A DNA stretch of 64,000 bases from ZC4RG20 sp963782445 (lineage in GTDB: Bacteria > Pseudomonadota > Gammaproteobacteria > Steroidobacterales > Rariloculaceae), in the NCBI GenBank assembly GCA_963782445.1, contig CAWAJM010000001.1, positions 2,790,001-2,854,000 of the forward strand, in the 5' to 3' direction. Positions within the stretch are counted from its first letter, which is position 1; every line of letters begins with the position of its first letter. Positions 25,285 through 33,845 of this stretch are shown piece by piece. The notes beneath the pieces were generated by a model. The model had not been told where the DNA came from, did no database searches, and saw only the letters and a program-made list of their open reading frames with translations. Both the position numbers and the translations under genes were made by a program.

Positions 25285-26433
25285 TCAAGTCTTTCCGCTG
25301 CCCAAGGCGACCTCGAGCGTGAGCTCGCGCGCGCCGAACAGGCGCTTGCGCCGCAGCCGGATGCGCACGCGCTCCCCGGGGCGCTTGTCCCAGAGCGCGA
25401 GCCGCACGTCGGCGACGGAAGCGATGCGGTTGCCGTCGATCGCCACGATGAGATCGCCCTTGCGAAGCCCGCCGCGCGCGGCCGCGCCGCCTTGCGAGAC
25501 GCCGCGAATGCGGCAGCCGGTGTCCGCATCCGCGAGCTCGACGCCGAGGACGCCCGCAGGCGGCAGCTGCGCGTCGTCGCCGAGCAGCACGTAGTCGGCC
25601 ATGCCGGGCTCGAGTTCGGCGCCGCCGTTGAGCACGATCGCGTAGGAGACGGCCGTGCGCCGGGCGAGCCGCGCGGGAATGCCGTCGCCGAACTCGACGT
25701 GCCCGGCCCCGGCCAGGACGACCATGCGGCGCGCGGGATGGGTTTGGAGGTAAGACGCCGCGTTCGCCGCCATGCTTTCATCCCAGACGAGCTGTGCCTC
25801 GACGAAATGGTCGAAGTCCCCGGGCTCGGCGCTGCCGTGCGCCGCGTACGCCGCGCGAAGGCGTTTGCGATAGGCCGCGCCCGCGGAGCCCATGGATTCG
25901 GGCAGCTCGGCGCGCTGGGCTTTCGCAAGTCCCTCGAGGCCCACCCTCGCGACGGCCGCAGGCAACGATCGCGGCACGTTCAATGCCAGGACGGGAATGC
26001 GCGCCTTGCGGGCGTAGCGAAAGATCGGCGCGTATAGGCGGTAGTCGAAGCCCCAATGCCGGAAATATTCCGTCCTGCGCAGGAACTCGCGCTCGTCGAT
26101 GCGGGCCGCGATGTAATCGTCGAGCACGGCCTGAAAACCGCGCTCGAAATATTCGACGCCGATGACGAGCCCGGGATCGCGCGCGTGCAAGGCCTCGATG
26201 AGCGCAAGTTGATTGAGGTGATCCGCATAGCGCGTGTGCGTCTCGCCGATATAGACGACCCGCAGGTCCGCGAGCTTGGCGGCGAGCGCGCTCGGGGCGA
26301 GGGGCGCTGCGAGTGAGACGGCATCGAACGCGGCCCCCGAACCGGGCGCGGGTGGCGCGGCGGCGGCCGAGACGGCCGCGAGTAGAACGACTAGCACACA
26401 GAGTCGGGCCCGCTGATGCATAGACGCGAGCAT
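25285..26433 (-). CDS. ChaN-family (DUF399) protein with C-terminal PDZ domain
   Basis: A 382-residue exported protein. A signal sequence (LCVLVVLLAAVSAAAA) is followed by the ChaN domain: VVYIGETHTRYADHLNQLALIEAL (about residues 58-82), GVEYFERGFQ, FDYRLYAPIFRYAR, VVLAGAGHVEFGDGIP. ChaN-like proteins bind haem through a conserved His/Tyr set and are linked with iron uptake; ETHTRYADH holds the usual histidines. Residues about 300-370 form a PDZ module (GCRIRGVSQGGAAARGGLRKGDLIVAIDGNRI). There is no lipobox Cys, so it is probably periplasmic rather than lipid-anchored. The start could be 26433 or the second Met at 26421. Confidence 0.83.
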   Translation of the reverse strand: MLASMHQRARLCVLVVLLAAVSAAAAPPAPGSGAAFDAVSLAAPLAPSALAAKLADLRVVYIGETHTRYADHLNQLALIEALHARDPGLVIGVEYFERGFQAVLDDYIAARIDEREFLRRTEYFRHWGFDYRLYAPIFRYARKARIPVLALNVPRSLPAAVARVGLEGLAKAQRAELPESMGSAGAAYRKRLRAAYAAHGSAEPGDFDHFVEAQLVWDESMAANAASYLQTHPARRMVVLAGAGHVEFGDGIPARLARRTAVSYAIVLNGGAELEPGMADYVLLGDDAQLPPAGVLGVELADADTGCRIRGVSQGGAAARGGLRKGDLIVAIDGNRIASVADVRLALWDKRPGERVRIRLRRKRLFGARELTLEVALGSGKT

Positions 26434-26537
26434 AGCAGCGTCGGCCGCCCACGCGGCGATTCTCCGCGATGGCGATCGGCCGGCAAATGGCCTACGCTTC
26501 GCGCGCAGCCTTCGGCATTCGATCCCGGAAGGTGTTC

Positions 26538-27582
26538 ATGAACAAGCGCCGAGCCCTGCTCCTGCTCCCCGCCGTCGCCGTGATCGGGGTCGCCGTCTAT
26601 TACATGCTCGAGCGCGCGCCGCGTACACTCGTTCTCACGGGGATCGTCACGACGGACGACGTGCGCGTCGGCGCGCTGATCTCGGGCCGTGTCGAGACGC
26701 TCGCGGTGCGCGAGGGCGACACCGTCAAAAAGGGGCAGCTGCTTGCGCGAATCCAGCCGCAGGAGACGCAGGCGGATCTCGACTACTACCAAAGCCTGCA
26801 GCACGCCTCTTCGGACGCGGTCGAGCAAGCCAAGGCGGAGCTCAAGTTCCTCGAGATGCAGACGCGCGAACAGATCCGCCAGGCCGCCGCCAATGTGGAC
26901 GTTCTCGAAGGCGGATGCGCAGCAGGCCGCGGCGGATCTCGAAAACGCGCGGCTGCAGTATGCGCGCGAGAAGCGGCTGCGGGAAAAGCAGCTCAACTCG
27001 GTCGAGGCGCTCGACCAGGCCCGCACGGCCTACGCATCCGCGAAGGCGCACGCGGCGGCGCTCGAGATGCAGGTGCAAGCGGCCGCCGCGGCGCTGGCCG
27101 TGGCGCAGGCCAACGAGCAGCAGATCGCGGCCCGCAAGGCGGCGCTGCACTCGGCCGACCAGCAGCTCGCCGCGGCCGATGCCCAGACGCAGAAGGCCGA
27201 AGTGCGCCTCGCCTACACGGAGGTCCGGGCGCCGCTCGACGGCATCGTGGACGTGCGCGCCGCGTTACCGGGCGAGGTCGTGAATCCGGGGCAGACCATC
27301 GTGACGCTCATCGACCCCGACGACCTCTGGGTACGCGCCGACGTGGAGGAGAGCTACATCGACCGCGTCCATCTGGGCGACAAGCTCGAGGTCCGCCTGC
27401 CGTCGGGCGCGCGGCGCGAGTGCACCGTGTTCTTTCGCGGCGTGGACGCGGATTATGCGACGCAGCGCGACGTGAGCCGCACGAAGCGCGACATCAAGAC
27501 GTTCGCGCTGCGGCTGCGCTGCGACAACCGCGACCGCAGCCTGGCACTGGGAATGACGGCTTATGTGTCGCTGCCGCTGTAG
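26538..27582 (+). pseudogene. HlyD-type periplasmic adaptor, +1 frameshift
   Basis: The ATG at 26538 starts a membrane-fusion protein: an N-terminal anchor helix (RALLLLPAVAVIGVAVYYML), a first lipoyl half (SGRVETLAVREGDTVKKGQLLARI) and the start of the coiled coil up to ANVDV. Around 26898-26911 the frame must shift by one base, after which ADAQQAAADLENARLQYAREKR, the long coiled coil, the second lipoyl half (VRAPLDGIVDVRAALPGEVV) and the barrel domain run to the stop at 27582. Corrected length is 347 residues, normal for the family. Deleting a T from GACGTTC or a G from GAAGG both restore the frame. It is the adaptor of the ABC exporter encoded downstream. Confidence 0.85.
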
Positions 27583-27592
27583 CGCGGAAAGA

Positions 27593-27655
27593 GCGAAAAA
27601 AGGGGTCAGAGCCCTTTTTCGTTCGACGAAAAAGGGCTCTGACCCCTTTTTTCGC
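27593..27655. repeat. perfect 29-bp inverted repeat with 5-base loop
   Basis: Bases 27593-27621 are the exact reverse complement of 27627-27655, with loop TTCGA. The arms contain GGGGTCAGAGCCC flanked by A/T runs, so the transcript would form a very stable hairpin with U-rich 3' side in either direction. It occupies the whole gap between the HlyD-like gene and the ATG of the ATPase gene (27658) and displaces any normal ribosome binding site. It may act as a bidirectional terminator or attenuator, or be an intergenic repeat (REP-like) that landed inside the operon. Confidence 0.9.
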
Positions 27656-27657
27656 GC

Positions 27658-28650
27658 ATGACCCACGACGTCGAAGTCGACGGCCTCACCAAGCGCTTCG
27701 GTGACTTCTGCGCCGTCGACGGCCTCACGTTCCACGTCGAGCACGCCGAGGTCTTCGGCCTGCTCGGCCCGAACGGCGCCGGCAAATCGACGCTGATCCG
27801 CATGCTCACGACGCTCGTGCCGCCGACCTCGGGCCGCGCGCGCGTCAACGGCTTCGACATCGTCGAGGCACCGAACGAAGTCCGCAAATCCATCGGCGTG
27901 ATCCCGCAGGCCATGACGTCGGACCTCGATCTCAGCGCCGAGGAAAACATGAGCATCTTCGCAAAGCTCTACGGCCTGCCGCGCCAGCAGCGCCGCGAGG
28001 TCATTCGCGAATTACTCGAGGCCGTCGATCTCGGCCAGTGGGCCGACAAGCCGGTCAAGCAGTTTTCGGGCGGCATGCGCCGGCGCCTCGAGATTGCGCG
28101 CGGCCTCGTGCATGCGCCGCAGATCTTCTTCCTCGACGAGCCGACGACGGGGCTAGACCCCGTCTCGCGCGTCGCCGTTTGGGAAATGCTGGACCGCCTG
28201 CGCAAGGAGCGCGACCTCACGGTCATCGTGACGACCCATTACATGGAGGAGGCCGACAAGCTCTGCGACCGCATCGCGATCGTCGACCACGGCAAGCTCG
28301 TCGCGCTCGATTCCCCGCTCAAGCTCAAGGCTTCCATTCCGGGCCGCAACGTGCTCGAGGTCAGCTTCAGCGCCGTGCCGGACGGCTGGCAGGCGACGCT
28401 CGACGGCCTGCCCGACGTGGCCGGCGTCAAGGCCGACGGCCACGTCTTCCGGCTCTCGTCCGACAACGGTCCGCGGACGACCGTCGCGCTCATGGATGCC
28501 GTACGGCGCGCGCAGGTAGAGATCGCCTCGCTGTCGGTGCAAAGCACGACGCTCGACGACGTGTTCGTGCACTACACGGGCCGCCAGCTGCGCGACAGCC
28601 TCCAGAACGCGAATCCGGCCGAGAGCCGCTTCATCCAGCGAACCGGTTGA
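27658..28650 (+). CDS. ABC-2 type exporter ATPase (DrrA/YhhJ-partner-like)
   Basis: A 330-residue nucleotide-binding protein. Walker A GPNGAGKST, Q-loop VIPQAMTSD, signature FSGGMRRRLEIARGL, Walker B IFFLDEPTTGLDP and the switch His in VIVTTHYMEEAD are all present. The C-terminal 90 residues (VLEVSF..., STTLDDVFVHYTGRQLRD) are the extension typical of drug and polysaccharide ABC-2 exporters. With the HlyD-like adaptor upstream and one permease downstream it would form a tripartite efflux system. The start ATG follows directly after a long hairpin, and no Shine-Dalgarno sequence is visible, so expression may depend on read-through coupling. Confidence 0.92.
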   Translation: MTHDVEVDGLTKRFGDFCAVDGLTFHVEHAEVFGLLGPNGAGKSTLIRMLTTLVPPTSGRARVNGFDIVEAPNEVRKSIGVIPQAMTSDLDLSAEENMSIFAKLYGLPRQQRREVIRELLEAVDLGQWADKPVKQFSGGMRRRLEIARGLVHAPQIFFLDEPTTGLDPVSRVAVWEMLDRLRKERDLTVIVTTHYMEEADKLCDRIAIVDHGKLVALDSPLKLKASIPGRNVLEVSFSAVPDGWQATLDGLPDVAGVKADGHVFRLSSDNGPRTTVALMDAVRRAQVEIASLSVQSTTLDDVFVHYTGRQLRDSLQNANPAESRFIQRTG

Positions 28651-28660
28651 GGACCGCTGC

Positions 28661-29788
28661 ATGCACAGGATCTGGGCGATCGTCGAACGCGACCTCCGGC
28701 GCTTCCGCCGCAGCCCGACGCTGATCATCGTCTCGACGATCATGCCCGTCGTGCAGCTCGTCGTGCTCGGCTATGCCTTCGGCGGCAAGGTCCGGCACCT
28801 CTCGGTCGGCGTCGTCGATCAGGACCATCACGTCGCCGCCGTCCAGCTCCAGAGCATGTTCAACGCCGTCGCCGCCAATGCCGAGACCTTCGAGACGACC
28901 GCCTATCCGGACGAGTCCGCGGCCATGCGCGACCTGCGCACGGGCCGCATCAACGGCGTTCTGACGATTCCGCCGCGCTTCTCGCGCGACCTGCTTTCGG
29001 GCAACGACCCGAAGATCGCGCTCATCGAGGACAATACGGACCAGTTCAGCTCCTCGGCGCTCGCGGGCAGCATGAGCCAGCTGCTCGGCACGTTCAACGC
29101 GCAGGCCGCGGCGCGCGCGCCGACCTCGGACCGCGCCTCGGCCGCCGCGACGCTCTCGGTCGTCGAGGTCTACCCTTACGTCCCCTACATCCAATACCTG
29201 CTGCCGGGCACGATCGTGCTCGCGATCTTCGTCTCGGCCATGATCGGCGGCGGCATCATCTTCATCGACGACAAGGCCCGCGGCCTGCACGAGGGCTACC
29301 TCGTCACGCCGATCAGCAAGTTCGAGCTCATCATGGGCTTCAACGTCGCGGGCGTGCTCAAGGCCGTCCTCGCGGGCGCCGTGCTCGTGACCGTCGGCTC
29401 GTTCGTGGCCGGGATTCCGGACCCGTTGAACGTGCTGCGCCTCACCCGCATGCTCGTGCTCGTCGCGCTCACGGCGCTGACCCTGATCAGCATGATGTTC
29501 CTGATCATGGTGCGCGTCACCGATCCGCTCGTGCCGCGGGCAATCTTCGGCGTGCTGAACACGGTACTGTTCTTCCCGAGCGGCGCCGTCTATCCGACCA
29601 ACGCGTTCCCGGCCTGGATGAAGGTCATCACGGTCGCGGACCCCTTCACGTACGCCGTGCACGGGTTCAAGTCGCTCGTGCTCAAGGACACGAACCTCGC
29701 GGCGATCGCGGGCGACATTGGCTTTCTCGTGGCCTTCACGGTCATCGCCATGGGCGCCGCGACGCTGCTGTTCAAGCGCAGCCTCTAA
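28661..29788 (+). CDS. ABC-2 type exporter permease
   Basis: A 375-residue protein with one N-terminal transmembrane helix (LIIVSTIMPVVQLVVLGYAFGG), a periplasmic domain of about 150 residues (VGVVDQDHH, AAMRDLRTGRINGVLTIPPRFSRDL), and five C-terminal helices with the ABC2_membrane hallmark (ARGLHEGYLVTPISKFELIMG). This is the DrrB/YhhJ arrangement. It follows the ATPase gene by 10 bases. Substrate is unknown; homologous systems export drugs, lipids or detergents. Confidence 0.9.
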   Translation: MHRIWAIVERDLRRFRRSPTLIIVSTIMPVVQLVVLGYAFGGKVRHLSVGVVDQDHHVAAVQLQSMFNAVAANAETFETTAYPDESAAMRDLRTGRINGVLTIPPRFSRDLLSGNDPKIALIEDNTDQFSSSALAGSMSQLLGTFNAQAAARAPTSDRASAAATLSVVEVYPYVPYIQYLLPGTIVLAIFVSAMIGGGIIFIDDKARGLHEGYLVTPISKFELIMGFNVAGVLKAVLAGAVLVTVGSFVAGIPDPLNVLRLTRMLVLVALTALTLISMMFLIMVRVTDPLVPRAIFGVLNTVLFFPSGAVYPTNAFPAWMKVITVADPFTYAVHGFKSLVLKDTNLAAIAGDIGFLVAFTVIAMGAATLLFKRSL

Positions 29789-29928
29789 TCCCGCCCGATT
29801 CTGTGATTTCCGTCCTGGGCCCTCGGCGCAAGACGCGCGAGACTGGCTCGGCATGGGATGGCCGTTGCGTAACGGCTATTACTTCAATAATATCAGCAGG
29901 GAACGACACGAACCGAACAAGGCATCTT

Positions 29929-30333
29929 ATGAGTAAGGCCCAAGCTAAGGTTCTGATTGTCGAAGACGATCCCGATGCGCGGGAAACCTTGCGCCTTCTG
30001 CTCGAGATCAAGGGGTGCCGCGCCGACACGGCCGCGAACGGCCGGGAGGCGCTCGCCAAGCTCAAGCGCTGCCGCGCCCGGCCGCGCCTGATCCTGCTGG
30101 ACCTGCGCATGCCGATCATGGGCGGGCGCGAGCTCTGCGCCGCCCTGCTCGAGGACGACCGCCTGGCCGGCGTGCCCGTCGTCGTGGTCTCGTCCGAGCC
30201 CGACCTTCCTCGCGAGGCGGCCGAGCTCGGCGCGGCCGCCTACCTCGAGAAGCCCCTCGACGCCGCGCGGCTCGACTCGATCCTCGAACGCTACGCGGCC
30301 CCGCGCCCGCTGCACGCGACCGCGGCGGCCTAA
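29929..30333 (+). CDS. single-domain response regulator
   Basis: A 134-residue CheY-like receiver without output domain. The acidic pair (VEDDPD, 11-16), the phosphoacceptor Asp58 in LILLDLRMPIMGG, the switch Ser in VVVVSSEP and the Lys of YLEKPLDAARL are all conserved. The upstream 140 bases are relatively AT-rich (TATTACTTCAATAATATCAG), suggesting its own promoter rather than read-through from the exporter. No histidine kinase adjoins it; the nearest intact one is the hybrid kinase at 44354. It ends in an Ala-rich tail. Confidence 0.9.
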   Translation: MSKAQAKVLIVEDDPDARETLRLLLEIKGCRADTAANGREALAKLKRCRARPRLILLDLRMPIMGGRELCAALLEDDRLAGVPVVVVSSEPDLPREAAELGAAAYLEKPLDAARLDSILERYAAPRPLHATAAA

Positions 30334-30412
30334 CCGTGGGCGGCGCCCCGGCTCGCTTGCCCGGGCCGGGTGCGTTTTGCACACTGTAGCGTCGCGGTCT
30401 TTCGGTACCAGG

Positions 30413-31366
30413 ATGTCAACGCACGCCCACGGCCACGCGCACGATCACGACCCCATGCCCGCGAGTCAGCAGGTGCTGCTGGTCGCGCTCGGGCTCACCG
30501 CGGCCTTCGCCGTCGTCGAAGCGCTAGCGGGCTGGTGGTCGAATTCCCTGGCGCTGCTCGGCGATGCCGGCCACATGATCACCGACTCCGTGGCCCTCGG
30601 GCTCGGCGCGGCCGCGGCCTGGATGAGCCGGCGGCCGCCCTCGCTGCGGCACTCGTACGGGCTCAAACGGGCCGAGGCGCTCGGCGCGCTCGTCAACGTC
30701 GCCTTCATGCTCGTCGTCATCGTCGGCATCGGCTACGAGGCCGTCCAACGCCTGGCCTCGCCCGAGCCCGTCAACGGCCGCATCGTCATGCTCGTCGCCG
30801 GCATCGGCCTCATCGTGAACGTCGCGGCCGCCTGGGTGCTGCACCGGGGCGAGCAGAACCTCAACGTCAAGGGGGCGATGCTCCACGTCTTGGGCGATCT
30901 TCTCGGCTCCGTCGCCGCGCTGGCGGCGGGCGCCGTCATCTGGCTCACGGGCTGGTATCCCATCGACCCGCTGCTCTCCGCGTTCATCGGCCTGCTGATC
31001 CTCATCGGCAGCGTGAAGCTGCTGCGCGACGTCGTCCACATCGTTATGGAGGGTGTGCCGCACAACGTGAACTTCGAGCAGCTCGGCCAGGCCATCGCCG
31101 ACGTGGCCTGCGTAAGCCACGTGCACGATCTGCACGTGTGGGCGCTCGATTCCGCGACCTACGCGGTCTCGGCGCACGTCGTCATCGACGACATGAGCAA
31201 CTGGTCGCACTGCCGCCGCACGCTAGAAGAAAAGCTGGCCACCGAGTTCGGCATCGCGCATTCTACGCTGCAGCCCGAGCCGCCGGAGACCTTCGTGCAG
31301 GCATGCGTCGACGGAAGCTGCGGGCCCGTGTTTTCCAGTCGCGGGATGGAGGGAGGTTCGCGATGA
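30413..31366 (+). CDS. cation diffusion facilitator (CzcD/ZitB-like metal exporter)
   Basis: A 317-residue inner-membrane antiporter. The His-rich N-terminus (THAHGHAHDHD) is typical of zinc/cadmium exporters. Six helices follow; helix 2 carries the metal site DAGHMITDS and helix 5 HVLGDLLGS, where His/Asp residues coordinate Zn2+. The C-terminal cytoplasmic domain has VPHNVNFEQLGQAI and HVHDLHVWAL, the CDF dimerisation motif. It uses proton exchange to remove divalent metals from the cytoplasm. Its stop overlaps the panB start (ATGA), an unusual partner, so pantothenate synthesis is here translationally coupled to metal export. Confidence 0.9.
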   Translation: MSTHAHGHAHDHDPMPASQQVLLVALGLTAAFAVVEALAGWWSNSLALLGDAGHMITDSVALGLGAAAAWMSRRPPSLRHSYGLKRAEALGALVNVAFMLVVIVGIGYEAVQRLASPEPVNGRIVMLVAGIGLIVNVAAAWVLHRGEQNLNVKGAMLHVLGDLLGSVAALAAGAVIWLTGWYPIDPLLSAFIGLLILIGSVKLLRDVVHIVMEGVPHNVNFEQLGQAIADVACVSHVHDLHVWALDSATYAVSAHVVIDDMSNWSHCRRTLEEKLATEFGIAHSTLQPEPPETFVQACVDGSCGPVFSSRGMEGGSR

Positions 31367-32172
31367 GCGCCGCGGATCGCAAAGTCACGACACACCGGCT
31401 GCGGCAGATGAAGGCCGATCGCGAGCCCATCGCCTGCCTCACGGCCTACGACTACCTCACGGCCTCGATCCTGGACGCCGCCAACATCGACGTGCTGCTC
31501 GTCGGCGACAGCGCGGGCAATGTGTTTGCCGGCTACGACACGACCGTGCCCATGACCATGGAGCAGATGCTCTACCATGCCCAAGTCGTCGCGCGGGCCA
31601 CGAAGCGCGGCCTCGTCGTCGCCGACCTGCCGTTCATGTCCTACCAGGTCAGCCCCGAGGAGGCGCTGCGCAACGCGGGCCGCTTCATCAAGGAAGCGCT
31701 GGCCGAAGCCGTGAAGCTCGAGGGCGGCAAACCGGTCTGCCCGACGGTCCGGCGGGTCGTCGACGCCGGCATTCCGGTCATGGGCCATCTCGGCCTCACG
31801 CCTCAGTCGATACATCGTTTCGGGAGCTACAAGGCCCGCGGCGGCTCGGCCGAGGAAGCCGAACGCATCCTCGCCGACGCCAAAGCGCTCGAGGACGCGG
31901 GCGTCTTCGCCATCGTCCTCGAAAAGGTTCCGGCCGACCTCGCACGCCGCGTGACCGCGTCTCTCGAAATCCCGACGATCGGCATCGGCGCGGGGCCCGA
32001 CTGCGACGGGCAGATCCTCGTCACGCCGGACATGCTCGGCATCTTCCAGAAGTTCAGGCCGCGCTTCGTACGCCGATACGCGGAGCTCGCCGAGCAGATG
32101 GGCGATGCGTTCTCGCGGTACCGCGCCGACGTGAAAGGGCGGCGGTTTCCTTCGGACGACGAGAGCTACTAG
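31363..32172 (+). CDS. panB: 3-methyl-2-oxobutanoate hydroxymethyltransferase (pantothenate synthesis)
   Basis: A 269-residue TIM-barrel enzyme that adds a hydroxymethyl group from 5,10-methylene-tetrahydrofolate to alpha-ketoisovalerate, making ketopantoate. Family signatures are intact: CLTAYDYLTASI, LLVGDSAGNVFAGYDTTVPMT (metal-binding Asp), VMGHLGLTPQSIH, FAIVLEKVPADLA (catalytic Glu) and PTIGIGAGPDCDGQILVTPDMLG. The length is normal. AGGGAGGTT precedes the ATG, which overlaps the CDF stop. panC is not in the window. Confidence 0.95.
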   Translation: MSAADRKVTTHRLRQMKADREPIACLTAYDYLTASILDAANIDVLLVGDSAGNVFAGYDTTVPMTMEQMLYHAQVVARATKRGLVVADLPFMSYQVSPEEALRNAGRFIKEALAEAVKLEGGKPVCPTVRRVVDAGIPVMGHLGLTPQSIHRFGSYKARGGSAEEAERILADAKALEDAGVFAIVLEKVPADLARRVTASLEIPTIGIGAGPDCDGQILVTPDMLGIFQKFRPRFVRRYAELAEQMGDAFSRYRADVKGRRFPSDDESY

Positions 32173-32245
32173 GCAGGGGCGTCGAGACGTAGGTGGCGCC
32201 GGCCTTCGAGACGGCGCTGGCATCGGCTTCGAGACGGCGGTGGTG

Positions 32246-32280
32246 GGGCTTGAGGCTCGTCGCAAGGGCGGTGTCGGGAC
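32246..32280. repeat. left arm of a palindromic repeat split by the IS element
   Basis: This 35-base sequence is exactly reverse-complementary to 33846-33880, on the other side of the IS110-family element. Together the arms bracket the insertion, which suggests that the IS landed inside a long palindromic (REP- or MITE-like) repeat. Just upstream, short direct copies of CTTCGAGACGGCG occur at about 32207 and 32228 after the panB stop. Confidence 0.85.
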
Positions 32281-32309
32281 CGCCGTGAACCCGTGTATGG
32301 ACTCCTCCC

Positions 32310-32638
32310 GTCAAGTGGGGGCGGGGGTCTTTGTCTTGGCTCCTCGATCCAGCTGAAGGCGTGCCGGGCGGCCTGAGGGGGCGTCGTCATGCGCGAGAGG
32401 GATAGCGGCTGCAACCGTGTATTCGTCCTGTTACGGGCCATGAGTGAGGGTGGGCCCTGGACATCATGAAAGTCGCCAGCGCGGAGCCAATCGTCCTTTA
32501 GTGTCCTCGAAGGGACAACGGATTCAACGGCTTCACCGCGCCAGCGGCCGTTCCGCTTGTGCATGATAACGATCACGTTCGGCAGCTTGTGGGCGGGGAT
32601 GGAGACTTTGAACGTCGCAAACCGAGAGAGCAGCTGCC
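32310..32638 (-). ncRNA. candidate bridge (seeker) RNA region of the IS element
   Basis: This noncoding stretch of the IS lies 3' of the transposase gene inside the element. IS110/IS1111 transposases are guided by a structured RNA from a noncoding end, and in the IS1111 subgroup that end is the one downstream of the transposase gene. The assignment is by position only; I have not folded the RNA or located target- and donor-binding loops. The region has no convincing open frame. Confidence 0.35.
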
Positions 32639-33715
32639 TCAGGCCGCTTTGCCGGAGGGGGCTTGAGCGCTCGTCGACCAGTGGGCGTTGAAGGCGCGAT
32701 CGTACTTGGCGATCGCCCATAGGATGCGGGCGATCTTGTTGGCCAAGGCGACGGTGGCCTTATTGGTGCCGCAGCGCTGCTCGGTCTGCAGCGCCCAGCG
32801 GCGCAAGGGATCAAGGGTTTTGCCGGCCTTCTCAGCGCAACGGGCGGCATTGAGAGCGGAGCGCGCGCCGTGCACGATGAGGGTTCGCAGGTACTTGTCG
32901 CCGCGTTTGCTGATGCGGTCGAGCCGGCGGCGCTCACCGGAGGAGAACTCCTTGGGGGTGATGCCGAGCCAGCTTGCGAAGTGCCTGCCTGAGGGGAAGC
33001 GGTTCATATCGACGACGGCGGCATAGATGGCGGTTGCGCCGAGGGAGCCGACGCCTGGGACGGCCAACCAGCGCCGCACCAGATCACTCTCGCCGGTGAG
33101 GGCTTTGAGCTCGCGCTCGATCCGGTCCATGCGCTGCCCGCAGGCGTCGATTTCCTCGAGCACCTCAAAGACGGCGGGGCGCAGAGCGTCGGGGAGGCCG
33201 TTGTCAGCGATCTGGAGGGCTTCGCGGATGGCGCTGCGCCCGCGGGCAAGGCCCTTGGGGATCGGGATGCCGAACTCACGCAGGATGCCGCGGAGCAGGT
33301 TGATGCGTTGATTGCGGGTGTGCTTGTACTGCTCGCGCAGGCGGTGCAGTTGCTGCAGGTGCTGCTGGTCGAGGGTCTTGATCGGGACGGGCTTGATGTC
33401 CTGGCATCGGGAGGCCTCGATGAGGGCGGCGGCGTCGGCCCGATCGGTCTTGTTGCGCTTGACGTAGGCACGCACGTACTGAGCGGGAAGCAGCCGGACT
33501 TCGTGTCCGCACTCCTGCAACCGTCTTCCCCAATAATGCGCCGAGCCGCAGGCTTCAAGGACGAACAGGCTGTGGACCTGATGGCCGATGAAGTGCCCGA
33601 ATTGGCTAGGGCTCAGCGACTTACGCTGCTCGACCCGATACAACTGATTGGCGACCGCGACTTCGAGGCGGTTCTTGGCCAGATCGACACCGACAATGGC
33701 AGTAGTAGTATTCAT
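32639..33715 (-). CDS. IS110-family transposase (DEDD/RuvC-like)
   Basis: A 358-residue transposase starting at the ATG 33713-33715, with AGGAG 6-10 bases upstream. The N-terminal RuvC-like domain carries the DEDD tetrad: D11 (GVDLAKN), E54 (VLEACGSAH), D91 and D94 (NKTDRADAAAL). The C-terminal Tnp_20-type domain has LAVPGVGSLGATAIYAAV and RHFASWLGITPKEFSSGERRRLDRISKRGDKYLRTLIVHGARS with the conserved Ser/Gly motif. It is full length with no stops, so the element may be active. Confidence 0.95.
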   Translation of the reverse strand: MNTTTAIVGVDLAKNRLEVAVANQLYRVEQRKSLSPSQFGHFIGHQVHSLFVLEACGSAHYWGRRLQECGHEVRLLPAQYVRAYVKRNKTDRADAAALIEASRCQDIKPVPIKTLDQQHLQQLHRLREQYKHTRNQRINLLRGILREFGIPIPKGLARGRSAIREALQIADNGLPDALRPAVFEVLEEIDACGQRMDRIERELKALTGESDLVRRWLAVPGVGSLGATAIYAAVVDMNRFPSGRHFASWLGITPKEFSSGERRRLDRISKRGDKYLRTLIVHGARSALNAARCAEKAGKTLDPLRRWALQTEQRCGTNKATVALANKIARILWAIAKYDRAFNAHWSTSAQAPSGKAA

Positions 33716-33820
33716 GCTGGGCTCCTCTCTCACGCTGGGGTTTTAGCTGCCGAGTGCAGCGTGGCACTAAGATGCCGATTACCCGAGGGAGGAGTCCATT
33801 TCATCATCCCTGGGGGCTCG

Positions 33821-33844
33821 CTGAGCGCCATCCGTGGCGCTCAG
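33821..33844. repeat. 10-bp perfect hairpin within the palindromic repeat
   Basis: CTGAGCGCCA pairs exactly with TGGCGCTCAG across a TCCG loop, immediately inside the right 35-base arm. Next to it lies CATCCCTGGGGGCTCG, a motif that reappears (as CCAGGGATGGATTCACG) in the second palindrome at 34024-34209. The whole has the structure of a REP-like element. Confidence 0.85.
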
Positions 33845-33845
33845 C

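Larger units (their letters stand above)
32297..33799 (-). mobile_element. IS110-family insertion sequence, IS1111-like
   Basis: About 1.5 kb, bounded by a 13-base inverted repeat: ATGGACTCCTCCC at 32297-32309 and its reverse complement at 33787-33799. Subterminal inverted repeats of this size mark the IS1111 subgroup, whereas classical IS110 elements lack them. The transposase occupies 32639-33715, leaving about 330 noncoding bases on its 3' side and only about 70 on its 5' side. No target duplication is visible. The element interrupts a palindromic repeat whose arms lie at 32246-32280 and 33846-33880. Exact ends may be a few bases outside the repeats. Confidence 0.75.

Noticed and set aside
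23612..27582. Programmed +1 ribosomal frameshifting in the ICMT and HlyD genes
   Set aside because: The shift sites share GACGTTC, but there is no stop or rare codon at the shift site to cause pausing and no family precedent. A sequence error or mutation is simpler; kept as a remote alternative in the main finding.
30334..30412. Intrinsic terminator after the response regulator
   Set aside because: The region is GC-rich with some pairing (CCCGG/CCGGG), but the T run is only four bases and several overlapping stems compete. Not convincing.
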